A DNA stretch of 64,000 nucleotides from Bradyrhizobium sp. CB2312 (GTDB lineage Bacteria; Pseudomonadota; Alphaproteobacteria; Rhizobiales; Xanthobacteraceae): assembly GCF_029714425.1 (NCBI RefSeq), contig NZ_CP121668.1, positions 6,035,501 through 6,099,500 on the forward strand, written 5' to 3'. The notes under the pieces were generated by a model. That model saw only the letters and a program-made list of their open reading frames with translations. It was not told the DNA's origin and did not search any database. Position numbers and translations under genes: made by a program. This document shows positions 26,187-34,445 of the stretch, in pieces; positions within the stretch are counted from its first letter, which is position 1, and each line of letters opens with the position of its first letter.

Positions 26187-26792
26187 TCAGGTTCGGTCGG
26201 CCGACTGCGCCTCGACCGCCTGCACCGCGACATCAGCGACTTGCCGCAGCGCCTCGCGATCCGCGCCTGATGACGCCATCACGCCCATGCCGACGGAGAC
26301 GGCCGAAACGTAGCGCGCGAGCGCGGCGGGATCTGACGTGTCCTTGAGATCGCCCTCAGCCTTGGCGCGGACAAAACGCTCGCGGAGCTGGTCTTCGTTC
26401 TGGGCGCGGCGGGCGGCGAGCTCGAAGGGGACGCTCTCGGAGCCGGTGCCGCAGGCGATGCCGCCCTGGACGAGCAGGCAGCCGGGCGGATTGGCGGGAT
26501 CGGTCTGCTTGTCGGCGATGCCCATCAGCATCCGCTCGGCGACCGCGCGGGCGGTGGGCGCTGCGACGACCTCGTCCATCCAGACGCCGCGCAGTTTTGT
26601 GTAGCGGTCGAGCGCGGCCTTCAGCAGGCCTTCCTTGTTGCCGAAGCAGGCATAGAGGCTGGGGGGATTGATGCCCATGGCCTCTGTGAGCTGGGCAATG
26701 GTCGCGCCCTCATAACCATGGCGCCAAAACACTTCCATCGCCCGGTCCAACGCCGTCTCGGCGTCGAATTCGCGGGGGCGTCCCATGCCCAT
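26187..26792 (-). CDS. TetR-family repressor (probable regulator of the RND pump)
   Basis: A 201-residue regulator. Its helix-turn-helix lies in residues about 10-55 (REFDAETALDRAMEVFWRHG, ATIAQLTEAMGINPPSLYAC, FGNKEGLLKAALDRY). The C-terminal ligand domain contains NPPGCLLVQGGIACGTGSES, as in TetR members with a C-terminal DUF1956/TetR_C_16-like domain. ATG 26792 and an ATG two codons later are both possible starts. It is divergent from the RND adaptor gene, with a perfect palindrome between them. Confidence 0.9.
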   Translation of the reverse strand: MGMGRPREFDAETALDRAMEVFWRHGYEGATIAQLTEAMGINPPSLYACFGNKEGLLKAALDRYTKLRGVWMDEVVAAPTARAVAERMLMGIADKQTDPANPPGCLLVQGGIACGTGSESVPFELAARRAQNEDQLRERFVRAKAEGDLKDTSDPAALARYVSAVSVGMGVMASSGADREALRQVADVAVQAVEAQSADRT

Positions 26793-26960
26793 GTGCCTGT
26801 CTCCTCGGATTTCACGTTCTGCCTGAGGCTTAACGCCAAGTCCTATCTATTTGTTCTAGCTGTCTTTTCTCAGCGTCTTCCAATTGTCGCGGTATGCGGC
26901 TACAATTTTCTTAGTGAATGGTACATAAGTATCTTGCACTGCGACATCCAGCTCCACATT

Positions 26961-26976
26961 TGTAGTGAACACTACA
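26961..26976. promoter_or_regulatory. Candidate TetR operator
   Basis: TGTAGTGAACACTACA has perfect 7-bp arms (TGTAGTG/CACTACA) with a 2-nt spacer. It lies 16 bp upstream of the RND adaptor start and on the shared intergenic region with tetR, so binding would block adaptor transcription. Confidence 0.72.
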
Positions 26977-26992
26977 TATCTGGAGCGCGCAA

Positions 26993-28234
26993 ATGCATCC
27001 CCCGCAAAGTTCTCCCCGCACCGGCCGTTTCCGCCGCCTTCTTGGCGGCGTCGCCGTCGTGGGCGCCCTCGCCGTAGCCGGCTCGATCGCGACCGGCCAC
27101 TACTTCCACGCTGCGCAAGCAACCGCAACCGCGGCCGCGGCTGAGCAGGCCGTTTCCGTCACCGTCGCGATGATCGAACCGAAGCAGACCGTGCTTTGGG
27201 ACGATTTCTCCGGCCGGCTCGAGGCCATCCAGCGCGTCGAGCTTCGCCCGCGCGTGGCCGGCGCGATCCTGTCGACCAACTTCACCGAGGGCGCGCTGGT
27301 GAAGGCCGGCGACCTGCTGTTCAAGATCGATCCGGCGCCCTACGCCGCCGAGGTCGACAAGGCCGCCGCCCAGCTCGAGGCCGCCAAGGCCCGCGTGGTG
27401 TTCACCCAGAGCGAGCTCGAACGCGGCGCCCAGCTGGTTGGGAACGCCGTGGTCACCCGGCGCGACTACGACCAGCGCGACAACGCCCATCGCGAAGCCA
27501 TCGCCAATGTGAAGGCGGCCGAGGCGACGCTCCAGACCGCAAAGCTCAATCTCGACTACACCGAGGTGCGCGCGCCGGTGGACGGCCGCGTCGGCAAGAT
27601 CGAGGTCACCGTCGGCAATCTCGTCGCCGCCGGCACCGCCTCGCCGGTGCTGACCTCGCTGGTCTCGGTCAATCCGATCTACGCCTCGTTCGATGCGGAC
27701 GAAGAGGTGGTGCTCCGCGCGCTGAACTCGATCGCGGATAGCATGGGCCAGCGCGGCAAGCTCGACCAGATTCCGGTGGAGATGGCGACATCAGGCGGCC
27801 TCTCGGCGAAGGGCCACATCCAGCTGATCGACAACCAGGTCAACGGCCAGAGCGGCACCATCCGCGTCCGCGCCGTGTTCCAGAACGACGACGGGCGTCT
27901 GATCCCCGGCCAGTTCGCCCGCGTGCGCATGGGCCAGCCCAAGCAGCAGACGCTGGTGATGATCGACGAGCGGGCGATCGGCACCGACCAGGACAAGAAG
28001 TTCGTGATGGCGGTCGGTGACGACAGCCGCGCGGTCTACCGGCCGGTTACGCTTGGCGGCGCCGTCGATGGACTTCGCATCGTCACCGCGGGCCTGAAGC
28101 CCGGCGACCGCATCGTGGTCAATGGCTTGCAGCGCGTGCGTCCCGGCGCCCTCCTCAAGACGGAGATCGCGGCGATGGGGGCGCGGGGGCAGCAGGCTTC
28201 CAACCACAGCAACCAGGACGTGGTGCAACGCTAA
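26993..28234 (+). CDS. RND efflux periplasmic adaptor (MexA/AcrA type)
   Basis: A 413-residue membrane-fusion protein. One N-terminal hydrophobic segment (LLGGVAVVGALAVAGSIATG) serves as anchor or signal; no lipobox Cys is seen. The lipoyl halves (ELRPRVAGAILSTNFTEGAL and YTEVRAPVDGRVGKIEVTVG) flank an alpha-hairpin (KAAAQLEAAKARVVFTQSEL). The beta-barrel and MP domains follow (GTIRVRAVFQNDDGRLIPGQ, LGGAVDGLRIVTAGLKPGDR). GGAG lies 8 nt before the ATG. It links the inner-membrane pump encoded next to an outer-membrane channel not encoded here. Confidence 0.93.
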   Translation: MHPPQSSPRTGRFRRLLGGVAVVGALAVAGSIATGHYFHAAQATATAAAAEQAVSVTVAMIEPKQTVLWDDFSGRLEAIQRVELRPRVAGAILSTNFTEGALVKAGDLLFKIDPAPYAAEVDKAAAQLEAAKARVVFTQSELERGAQLVGNAVVTRRDYDQRDNAHREAIANVKAAEATLQTAKLNLDYTEVRAPVDGRVGKIEVTVGNLVAAGTASPVLTSLVSVNPIYASFDADEEVVLRALNSIADSMGQRGKLDQIPVEMATSGGLSAKGHIQLIDNQVNGQSGTIRVRAVFQNDDGRLIPGQFARVRMGQPKQQTLVMIDERAIGTDQDKKFVMAVGDDSRAVYRPVTLGGAVDGLRIVTAGLKPGDRIVVNGLQRVRPGALLKTEIAAMGARGQQASNHSNQDVVQR

Positions 28235-28244
28235 CTATCCGAGT

Positions 28245-28373
28245 CGTTCCGGGGCGCGACGAAGTCGCGAACTACGGTGCGCAATTGCGCACCTGAGAAT
28301 CTCGAAGTTACGAAACTCCGATCACTTCACCTCTGGATTCCGGGTTCGCGGGCTTCGCCCACGCCCCGGAATG
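28245..28373. repeat. Composite dispersed palindromic repeat between adaptor and pump genes
   Basis: Terminal 12-bp inverted arms (CGTTCCGGGGCG and CGCCCCGGAATG) match at 11 of 12 positions. Inside are an 18-bp perfect palindrome GGTGCGCAATTGCGCACC at 28276-28293 and a second hairpin (ATTCCGGG...CCCCGGAAT). It fills the 188-bp gap between two genes that would otherwise be a simple operon, and may reduce or process the mRNA between them. Confidence 0.65.
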
Positions 28374-28422
28374 ACGGGGGGAGTTGTCGGAGAACCGCAG
28401 GATATTGCCCAGGGGCAAAGCC

Positions 28423-31400
28423 ATGAATCTGTCAAAGTTCTTCATTGATCGTCCGATTTTCGCCGGCGTGCTGTCGGTCCTGATCTTCCTCGCAGGGCTG
28501 ATCTCGCTGTTCGCGATGCCGATCTCGGAATACCCCGACGTGGTGCCGCCCTCGGTTGTGGTGCGCGCGACCTATCCCGGCGCCAATCCCAAGGTGATCG
28601 CGGAGACGGTGGCTACTCCCATCGAGGAGCAGATCAACGGCGTCGAGAACATGCTGTATATGTCGAGCCAGGCGACCACCGATGGCGCAATGACGCTGAC
28701 GGTGACGTTCCGCCTCGGCACCGACCCCGACAAGGCCACGCAGCTGGTGCAGAACCGCGTGCAGCAGGCCGAGCCGCGCCTGCCTGCCGTGGTGCGCCAG
28801 CTCGGCATCATCACCAAGAAGTCGTCGCCCGACCTCACCATGGTGGTGCATCTGTTGTCGCCGAACGGCCGCTACGACATGACGTATCTGCGCAACTACG
28901 CCGTGCTCAACGTCAAGGATCGCCTGGCGCGCATCGACGGCGTCGGCGACGTCCAGCTCTACGGTGCCGGCGACTATTCGATGCGGGTCTGGGTCGATCC
29001 GCAGAAGGCGGCCGAGCACGGGCTGACTGCCAGCGATATCGTGAAAGCGATCCAGGCGCAGAACGTCGAGGCTGCCGCCGGCGTGGTCGGCTCGTCCCCC
29101 AACGTTAGGGGTATCGACCTGCAATTGTCGGTCAATGCGGAAGGACGTCTCGCCAACGAGGAGCAGTTCGGCGACATCGTGGTCAAGACCGGCTCGCGCG
29201 GCGAAGTGGTTCGTCTTCGTGATGTCGCGCGCATCGAGCTTGGCGCCTCCGAATACGGCCTGCGCTCGCTGCTCGACAACAAGCAGGCGGTCGCGATCCC
29301 GATCTTCCAGGCGCCGGGCTCCAACGCGCTGCAGATCTCCGACAACGTCCGCGCCACCATGGCCGAGATCAAGAAGAACATGCCGGAGGGCGTGTCCTAC
29401 CAGATCGTCTACGACCCCACTCAGTTCGTGCGCTCCTCGATCGAGGCCGTCATCCACACGCTGCTTGAAGCGATCGCGCTGGTGGTTCTGGTCGTGATCC
29501 TGTTCCTGCAGACCTGGCGCGCCTCGATCATCCCCCTGCTCGCGGTGCCGGTCTCGATCGTCGGCACGTTCGCGGTGATGCACGTGTTCGGCTTCTCGAT
29601 CAACGCGCTCAGCCTGTTCGGCCTCGTGCTCGCGATCGGCATCGTCGTCGACGACGCGATCGTCGTGGTCGAGAACGTCGAGCGCAACATCGAGGCCGGG
29701 CTGTCGCCGCGCGATGCCACCTATCAGGCCATGCGCGAGGTCTCGGGACCGATCATCGCCATTGCGATGGTGCTGATCGCGGTGTTCGTGCCGCTCGCCT
29801 TCATCTCCGGCCTCACCGGGCAGTTCTACAAGCAGTTCGCGCTGACGATCGCGATCTCGACCGTGATCTCCGCCGTCAACTCGCTGACGCTGTCTCCGGC
29901 GCTCTCGGCGCTGCTGCTCAAAGGGCACAACGAGCCGAAGGACAAGCTGACGATCATCATGGAGAAGAGCCTTGGCTGGTTCTTCCGCCGCTTCAATCGG
30001 GCGTTCACCTACTCGTCGGAGAGCTACAGCGGCACCGTCACCAAGGTCATCTCCGGCAAGGCCGCGGTGATGGGGCTCTATGTGGTGCTGGTTGGCCTCA
30101 CCGCCCTGCTCTTCCAGCAGGTGCCGAGCGGCTTCGTGCCGGGCCAGGACAAGCAGTACCTCGTCGGCTTCGCCCGCCTGCCCGACGGCGCCACGCTCGA
30201 CCGCAGCGAAGAGGTGATCCGCAAGATGAGCGACATCGCGCTGACCCAGCCCGGTGTCGAGAGCTCGGTGGCCTTCCCCGGCCTGTCGATCTCCGGCTTC
30301 ACCAACTCCTCCAACGCCGGCATCGTGTTCTCGACGTTGAAACCGTTCGACGAGCGCAAGGATCCCTCGCTCAGCGGGCCCGCGATCGCGGCCGAGCTGA
30401 ACAAGAAATATGCGGGGATCCAGGAAGCCTTCATCGCCATGTTCCCGCCCCCGCCGGTCAACGGCCTCGGCACCATCGGTGGCTTCAAGCTGCAGATCGA
30501 GGACCGTGCTGGTTTGGGCTATGAGGCGCTGAACGATGCGACCAAGGCTTTCATGGCGGCGATGCAGAAGGCGCCGGAGATCGCCGGCGTGTTCTCGAGC
30601 TTCCAGGTCAACGTGCCCCAGCTGTTCGCCGACATCGACCGCACCAAGGCGCTGCAGCTCGGCGTGCCCGTGACCGAGGTGTTCAACACGCTGCAGATCT
30701 ACCTGGGGTCCTACTACGTCAACGACTTCAACAAGTTTGGCCGCACCTATTCGGTCCGGGTCCAGGCCGACGCGCCGTTCCGCGCCCGCGCCGACGACAT
30801 CAGGCAGTTGAAGGTGCGCTCGTCCTCGGGCGACATGGTGCCGCTGTCGGCGCTGCTCAAGATCCGCCAAAGCGCGGGGCCGGAGCGCGCGATCCGCTAC
30901 AACGGCTTCCTGTCGTCCGACATCAACGCGGCGGCCGCGCCCGGCTTCTCCTCGGGCCAGGCGCAGGAGGCGGCGACGCGGATCGCGGCAGAGACGCTGC
31001 CGCCGGGCTTTGCCTTCGAATGGACCGACCTGACCTATCAGGAGTTCATCGCCGGCAATTCCGGCATCTGGGTGTTCCCGCTGGCGATCCTGCTGGTTTT
31101 CCTGGTGCTGGCTGCGCTCTATGAGAGCCTGACCCTGCCGCTCTCGATCATCATGATCGTGCCGATGGGCCTCTTGGCGGCGATGTTCGGCGTCTGGATC
31201 TCCAAGGGCGACAACAACGTCTTCACCCAGATCGGCTTGATCGTGCTGGTCGGCCTGTCCGCCAAGAACGCGATCCTGATCGTCGAATTCGCGCGCGAGC
31301 TCGAATTCGCCGGACGGACGCCGATCCGGGCCGCGATCGAGGCGAGCCGCCTGCGACTTCGTCCGATCCTGATGACGTCGATGGCGTTCATCATGGGCGT

Positions 31401-31623
31401 CTTGCCGCTCGTGCTCTCGACCGGCGCCGGCTCGGAGATGCGGCGGGCGATGGGCGTTGCGGTGTTCTCCGGCATGATCGGCGTCACCGTGTTCGGCCTG
31501 TTCCTGACGCCGGTGTTCTATGTGCTGCTCAGAACCATCACCGGCAACAAGCCGCTGGTGCATCACACCAGCGACATCAGCGCGGCGCCTGTGCAGGGCA
31601 TGAGCCACGAGGCCGGTCACTAG
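28423..31623 (+). CDS. RND efflux inner-membrane pump (HAE1, AcrB/MexB type)
   Basis: A 1066-residue proton-driven multidrug transporter. It starts MNLSKFFIDRPIFAGVLSVL, after AGGGG, in preference to an upstream in-frame start at 28384. The proton relay Asp pair lies in LVLAIGIVVDDAIVVVENVE (TM4). Porter and docking domains carry GVENMLYMSSQATTDGAMTL and SGFVPGQDKQYLVGFARLPD. The second half repeats the fold (IGLIVLVGLSAKNAILIVEF, TSMAFIMGVLPLVLSTGAGS). It forms the pump with the upstream adaptor. The stop shares CTAG with the convergent TSUP gene. Confidence 0.95.
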   Translation: MNLSKFFIDRPIFAGVLSVLIFLAGLISLFAMPISEYPDVVPPSVVVRATYPGANPKVIAETVATPIEEQINGVENMLYMSSQATTDGAMTLTVTFRLGTDPDKATQLVQNRVQQAEPRLPAVVRQLGIITKKSSPDLTMVVHLLSPNGRYDMTYLRNYAVLNVKDRLARIDGVGDVQLYGAGDYSMRVWVDPQKAAEHGLTASDIVKAIQAQNVEAAAGVVGSSPNVRGIDLQLSVNAEGRLANEEQFGDIVVKTGSRGEVVRLRDVARIELGASEYGLRSLLDNKQAVAIPIFQAPGSNALQISDNVRATMAEIKKNMPEGVSYQIVYDPTQFVRSSIEAVIHTLLEAIALVVLVVILFLQTWRASIIPLLAVPVSIVGTFAVMHVFGFSINALSLFGLVLAIGIVVDDAIVVVENVERNIEAGLSPRDATYQAMREVSGPIIAIAMVLIAVFVPLAFISGLTGQFYKQFALTIAISTVISAVNSLTLSPALSALLLKGHNEPKDKLTIIMEKSLGWFFRRFNRAFTYSSESYSGTVTKVISGKAAVMGLYVVLVGLTALLFQQVPSGFVPGQDKQYLVGFARLPDGATLDRSEEVIRKMSDIALTQPGVESSVAFPGLSISGFTNSSNAGIVFSTLKPFDERKDPSLSGPAIAAELNKKYAGIQEAFIAMFPPPPVNGLGTIGGFKLQIEDRAGLGYEALNDATKAFMAAMQKAPEIAGVFSSFQVNVPQLFADIDRTKALQLGVPVTEVFNTLQIYLGSYYVNDFNKFGRTYSVRVQADAPFRARADDIRQLKVRSSSGDMVPLSALLKIRQSAGPERAIRYNGFLSSDINAAAAPGFSSGQAQEAATRIAAETLPPGFAFEWTDLTYQEFIAGNSGIWVFPLAILLVFLVLAALYESLTLPLSIIMIVPMGLLAAMFGVWISKGDNNVFTQIGLIVLVGLSAKNAILIVEFARELEFAGRTPIRAAIEASRLRLRPILMTSMAFIMGVLPLVLSTGAGSEMRRAMGVAVFSGMIGVTVFGLFLTPVFYVLLRTITGNKPLVHHTSDISAAPVQGMSHEAGH

Positions 31624-32348
31624 ATCAGGCAAATCCCTGATACCAGCAACAGAACGAGCACGGTCTTGCGAAAGACCGTCTCGTTGACCCGGTGGAAGGC
31701 GATCACGCCCAGCGCCGAGCCGGCGAACAGCGCCGGCAGGCTGATCGCGAGATCGACGAAGACCTTTGACGACAGATCCTGGTGCCCGACCAGCAGCGCG
31801 ATCGCGAACAGCTGCATCGCCGCGATGAAGGGCTGCACCAGGCCGCGCTGCTCGCTCTTGGGCATGCCGCGCATGTCGCACCAGATCGTCGGGATCGCGC
31901 CGGGCATCGCGGTGAGCCCGCCGACCAGCCCTCCCCCAAATCCGATCAGCGCGACCCAGTGGCGGCCGACCGCCTCGCCGGCCGTGACCAGCGTCGGCCG
32001 CAGCAGCATGTAGGCGGCATAGAGCGCGACGATGATGCCGAAACCGCGCCGGAGAAGGTGCGTGTCCGCGGTCTGCAACAGCGACACCGCAATGGGAACG
32101 CCGATCAGCCCGCCGACGATCAGCAGCAGACTGCCCTCCCAGCGGATGCTGCGCCGGAGCGCCCACAGATTGGTGGCCTGCACGCCGATGCTGCACGCCA
32201 TCATCAGCGGCACAGCTTCAAGCGGCTGAAATACCCGGAGCAGGATCGCGCCGGCCACCGCCGAGAACGCGAAGCCCGAGAGACCCGAGACGAAGGCGCC
32301 GGCGAAGACGGCAACGCTGAGCAGCATCAGGGTCGTGAGATCAGGCAC
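31620..32348 (-). CDS. TSUP-family permease (TauE/SafE, sulfite exporter-like)
   Basis: About 242 residues with eight predicted hydrophobic segments. The family start LSVAVFAGAFVSGLSGFAFS and repeat-two motif LIGFGGGLVGGLTAMPGAIP are present. These permeases move small organosulfur or organic anions. I take GTG 32348 as the start, with AGGAGG 7 nt upstream; the reported TTG at 32366 lies before that site. Its stop overlaps the RND pump stop within one CTAG, leaving no intergenic terminator. The 77-aa gene upstream ends just before it. Confidence 0.88.
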   Translation of the reverse strand: MPDLTTLMLLSVAVFAGAFVSGLSGFAFSAVAGAILLRVFQPLEAVPLMMACSIGVQATNLWALRRSIRWEGSLLLIVGGLIGVPIAVSLLQTADTHLLRRGFGIIVALYAAYMLLRPTLVTAGEAVGRHWVALIGFGGGLVGGLTAMPGAIPTIWCDMRGMPKSEQRGLVQPFIAAMQLFAIALLVGHQDLSSKVFVDLAISLPALFAGSALGVIAFHRVNETVFRKTVLVLLLVSGICLI

Positions 32349-32362
32349 AAGCCGTCCTCCTG

Positions 32363-32596
32363 TCAATCATAGGGAATCTGCGAGACGGGAACGTCGGCGC
32401 TCTCGGAACAAACGGCCTGTTCACGAGGCAACGACACCTGCGTTGCGTGCGCGTGAGACCGCTCCAGCATTGCGAGCCCGATCAGCTGCAGCGTGACGAG
32501 TGCCGCGGTCAGGGCGGTCGCGACGATATTGGCGTTACGCGCGCTCGAACGCGGGTGCGCCGGCGGCGCGCTCGCACGCATCAGATCCGTGGGCAT
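32363..32596 (-). CDS. Small single-pass membrane or secreted protein, 77 aa
   Basis: The product begins MPTDLMRASAPPAHPRSSAR. It has one hydrophobic helix (NIVATALTAALVTLQLIGLA) followed by a polar tail with one Cys (REQAVCSESADVPVSQIPYD). The N-terminal 20 residues overlap, in another frame, the 3' end of the upstream 85-aa gene; a start at Met6 shortens that overlap. AAGGA lies about 12 nt before the ATG. It stops 15 bp before the TSUP start, so the three genes may be one unit. Function unknown. Confidence 0.5.
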   Translation of the reverse strand: MPTDLMRASAPPAHPRSSARNANIVATALTAALVTLQLIGLAMLERSHAHATQVSLPREQAVCSESADVPVSQIPYD

Positions 32597-32792
32597 GTTC
32601 TGAAATATCCTTTTGCTTGCTGACCGGAATGAATTGGTTCAAAGGCAATGTTTCATGCGCCGGCTCCAACAGATGGCGATAGCGCCGCAACGCGCGCCGC
32701 GCCTCGATCTCGCGCTGCTCGCGGAATGCTGCGCCGATGCGGGCGACGATGTCGCGGAACCTGCCGACCCAAAGCGGTGACGCCGTTCGCAT
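32535..32792 (-). CDS. Small Arg-rich protein, DUF1127-like
   Basis: About 85 residues from ATG 32792, with GAGAGGGG 6 nt upstream. The core RFRDIVARIGAAFREQREIE followed by ARRALRRYRHLLEP resembles the DUF1127/YjiS-like small Arg-rich proteins of alphaproteobacteria, which in other species act in RNA turnover and phosphate or stress responses. The C-terminal tail (DISEHAHGSDACERAAGAPA) is unlike that family and overlaps the next gene by 62 bp. The domain link is tentative. Confidence 0.55.
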   Translation of the reverse strand: MRTASPLWVGRFRDIVARIGAAFREQREIEARRALRRYRHLLEPAHETLPLNQFIPVSKQKDISEHAHGSDACERAAGAPAFERA

Positions 32793-33000
32793 GACAACCC
32801 CTCTCGACCAGCGCGACGTGAGTTGCTTCACACCGAGATCGCAGTGTCGAACAACAGATCGCGTGACATCTCGTAAGAGAGCGCGCGGAAAATCGCGTCA
32901 CCCGAACGAATGAGGCACGATAACTTTCTCATGATGGTTGGGCTTTGAACCTGATGCGAGCTGCAGCGACTCGCGTTACGCACGGCTCATGTTTTGCGCG

Positions 33001-34119
33001 TCAGCGCACGAGCGGATTGGAGAACCCCGCCGCGAGCTTGACGAGATCGGCCTGACGCGAAACGCCGGTCTTGGCGAAGACACGATGCAGATGCGTTTTC
33101 ACCGTGGTCTCGGCGATACCGAGCGCGGCCGCGGTCTCCGGCACGCCGCCGACCTGGACGATCGACTGCAGCACCCTGAGTTCCGCCGGCGTCAGATCGA
33201 ACGTGCGGTCGATCAGGCCGGCAGACGAGCGGCCGTCGAGTTCCGCCTTCCAGACGAACAAGGCACCGATCGCCGTCGTGCGCCCCGTCACGCCCTCGCG
33301 CAGCAGCGACGGCAGCGCGATCACGTGCGCGACATAGTACGATCCGTCATCCGACGTCAGGGGAATCTTTCGATCGGCCGCCGCCGCGACGGCAACCTCC
33401 CCGGCGTCGCGGAAGATGTTGCGCAGGGCCCGATTGGCCTCGGACGATCTGGTCACGAGCCGGCCCGAGATGGTACGCAGGACATCGTCGGCGGCCAGGA
33501 TCGTCTCGGCGGCCGGATTGCAGTGGACGATATTGCAGGCCGCATCCAGCAGGATCACGCCGGCATTGAGGCGATCGACGACGTCGGCGAGCGCGGTCGC
33601 GTGCTGCTGCTTGCGCTCGATCGCGCGGTTGATCAGCAGCGCCCGGCTCGTGTGCGGGACGAGGAACTGCATGCGCGCGCGCTGCGCGGCATCGAGCATG
33701 TCCCTGCCCGGGATCACGGTCAGCAACATCGGACACGGAGATTTCGACTGCTCCAGCACCACGTTGGCGACGTCGACGCAGCCCTGCGGGCGCAGCCATT
33801 CCTGATAGAATCGTCCGCGGCGATATTCGTCGAAATTTACGAGATCGGGGATGTTGCGCACTTCGCCGTATTGTGGGAGCCGCGCAAGCGGATCGTATTG
33901 GGCGTAGGTCTCGGCATAGAGCTGGATGTAGTGCGGATCGACCCCGCAGTAATAATGCGTCGCGCCGGATTTGCTGACCGGGTCCTTGGAGATCAGACCG
34001 CAGGCCTGGCTGCCGATATATCCATTGAGCATGACCACGACATCGTTCCACAACTCCGGGTTGAGTCCGGCGTTATAGATGCTCTCGATCAGCTCGGATT
34101 GTTTCGGAAGTCGGGACAT
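33001..34119 (-). CDS. LuxR-family transcriptional regulator (paralog 1)
   Basis: About 372 residues from ATG 34119; a TTG at 34131 is an alternative. The N-terminal two thirds is a sensor region with a PAS-like core (LADVVDRLNAGVILLDAACN, VHCNPAAETILAADDV). The C-terminal GerE helix-turn-helix reads FDLTPAELRVLQSIVQVGGV, ETAAALGIAETTVKTHLHRV, FAKTGVSRQADLVKLAAGF. It shares layout and motifs with 38850-40001, showing a duplication. A degraded third copy of its 3' end lies at 34238-34290. Ligand unknown; it is not an AHL-type autoinducer domain by sight. Confidence 0.88.
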   Translation of the reverse strand: MSRLPKQSELIESIYNAGLNPELWNDVVVMLNGYIGSQACGLISKDPVSKSGATHYYCGVDPHYIQLYAETYAQYDPLARLPQYGEVRNIPDLVNFDEYRRGRFYQEWLRPQGCVDVANVVLEQSKSPCPMLLTVIPGRDMLDAAQRARMQFLVPHTSRALLINRAIERKQQHATALADVVDRLNAGVILLDAACNIVHCNPAAETILAADDVLRTISGRLVTRSSEANRALRNIFRDAGEVAVAAAADRKIPLTSDDGSYYVAHVIALPSLLREGVTGRTTAIGALFVWKAELDGRSSAGLIDRTFDLTPAELRVLQSIVQVGGVPETAAALGIAETTVKTHLHRVFAKTGVSRQADLVKLAAGFSNPLVR

Positions 34120-34237
34120 CGGAACAGCCAATGGTCATGAACTGAGAGAGCGGAATGTTCGGGATGCCCGGCGGCTTCTGTGAGTCCTGCGCGGGAACAA
34201 AAGGTTCAACGCCGAGCCGCGATTGACCGGTCGGCTG

Positions 34238-34290
34238 ACGAGCGGATTGAGACTCCCGCGGCGAGCCTGACGAGACCGGCCGATCGCGGC
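34238..34290 (-). pseudogene. LuxR C-terminal remnant
   Basis: On the minus strand this stretch reads RSAGLVRLAAGVS, matching RQADLVKLAAGFS of the adjacent LuxR gene. At DNA level it resembles 33006-33060 at most positions (ACGAGCGGATTG is identical), with a one-base deletion that shifts frame near the end. It has no start or domain of its own, so it is a fragment left by duplication upstream of the intact copy. The rest of 34120-34445 holds no gene that I can see. Confidence 0.65.
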
Positions 34291-34379
34291 ACGCGTTCAT
34301 GGGCTGAAATGGCCCGGGTGATCAATATCCCCAAGCATAGCACAACCACAACATGCGGCATCCACCGATCGTAGGAGGC

Positions 34380-34408
34380 GCCGGCCGGGCGGATGGAGCC
34401 CGGCCGGC
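34380..34408. terminator. GC-rich hairpin after the autotransporter gene
   Basis: Perfect 11-bp stem (GCCGGCCGGGC/GCCCGGCCGGC) with a 7-nt loop, 38 bp downstream of the autotransporter stop on the minus strand. No U-tract follows, so it may be a processing or Rho-assisted end rather than a classic intrinsic terminator. Confidence 0.55.
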
Positions 34409-34445
34409 AGGGCGCCGCGTTCAGACCGCCAGGGCTGATGCCGGC

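Noticed and set aside
28432..32196. A 1254-codon open frame antisense to the RND pump gene.
   Set aside because: It mirrors the codon bias of a high-GC gene on the other strand, its translation is Arg/His/Asp-rich without domains, and the pump frame has full-length homology features.
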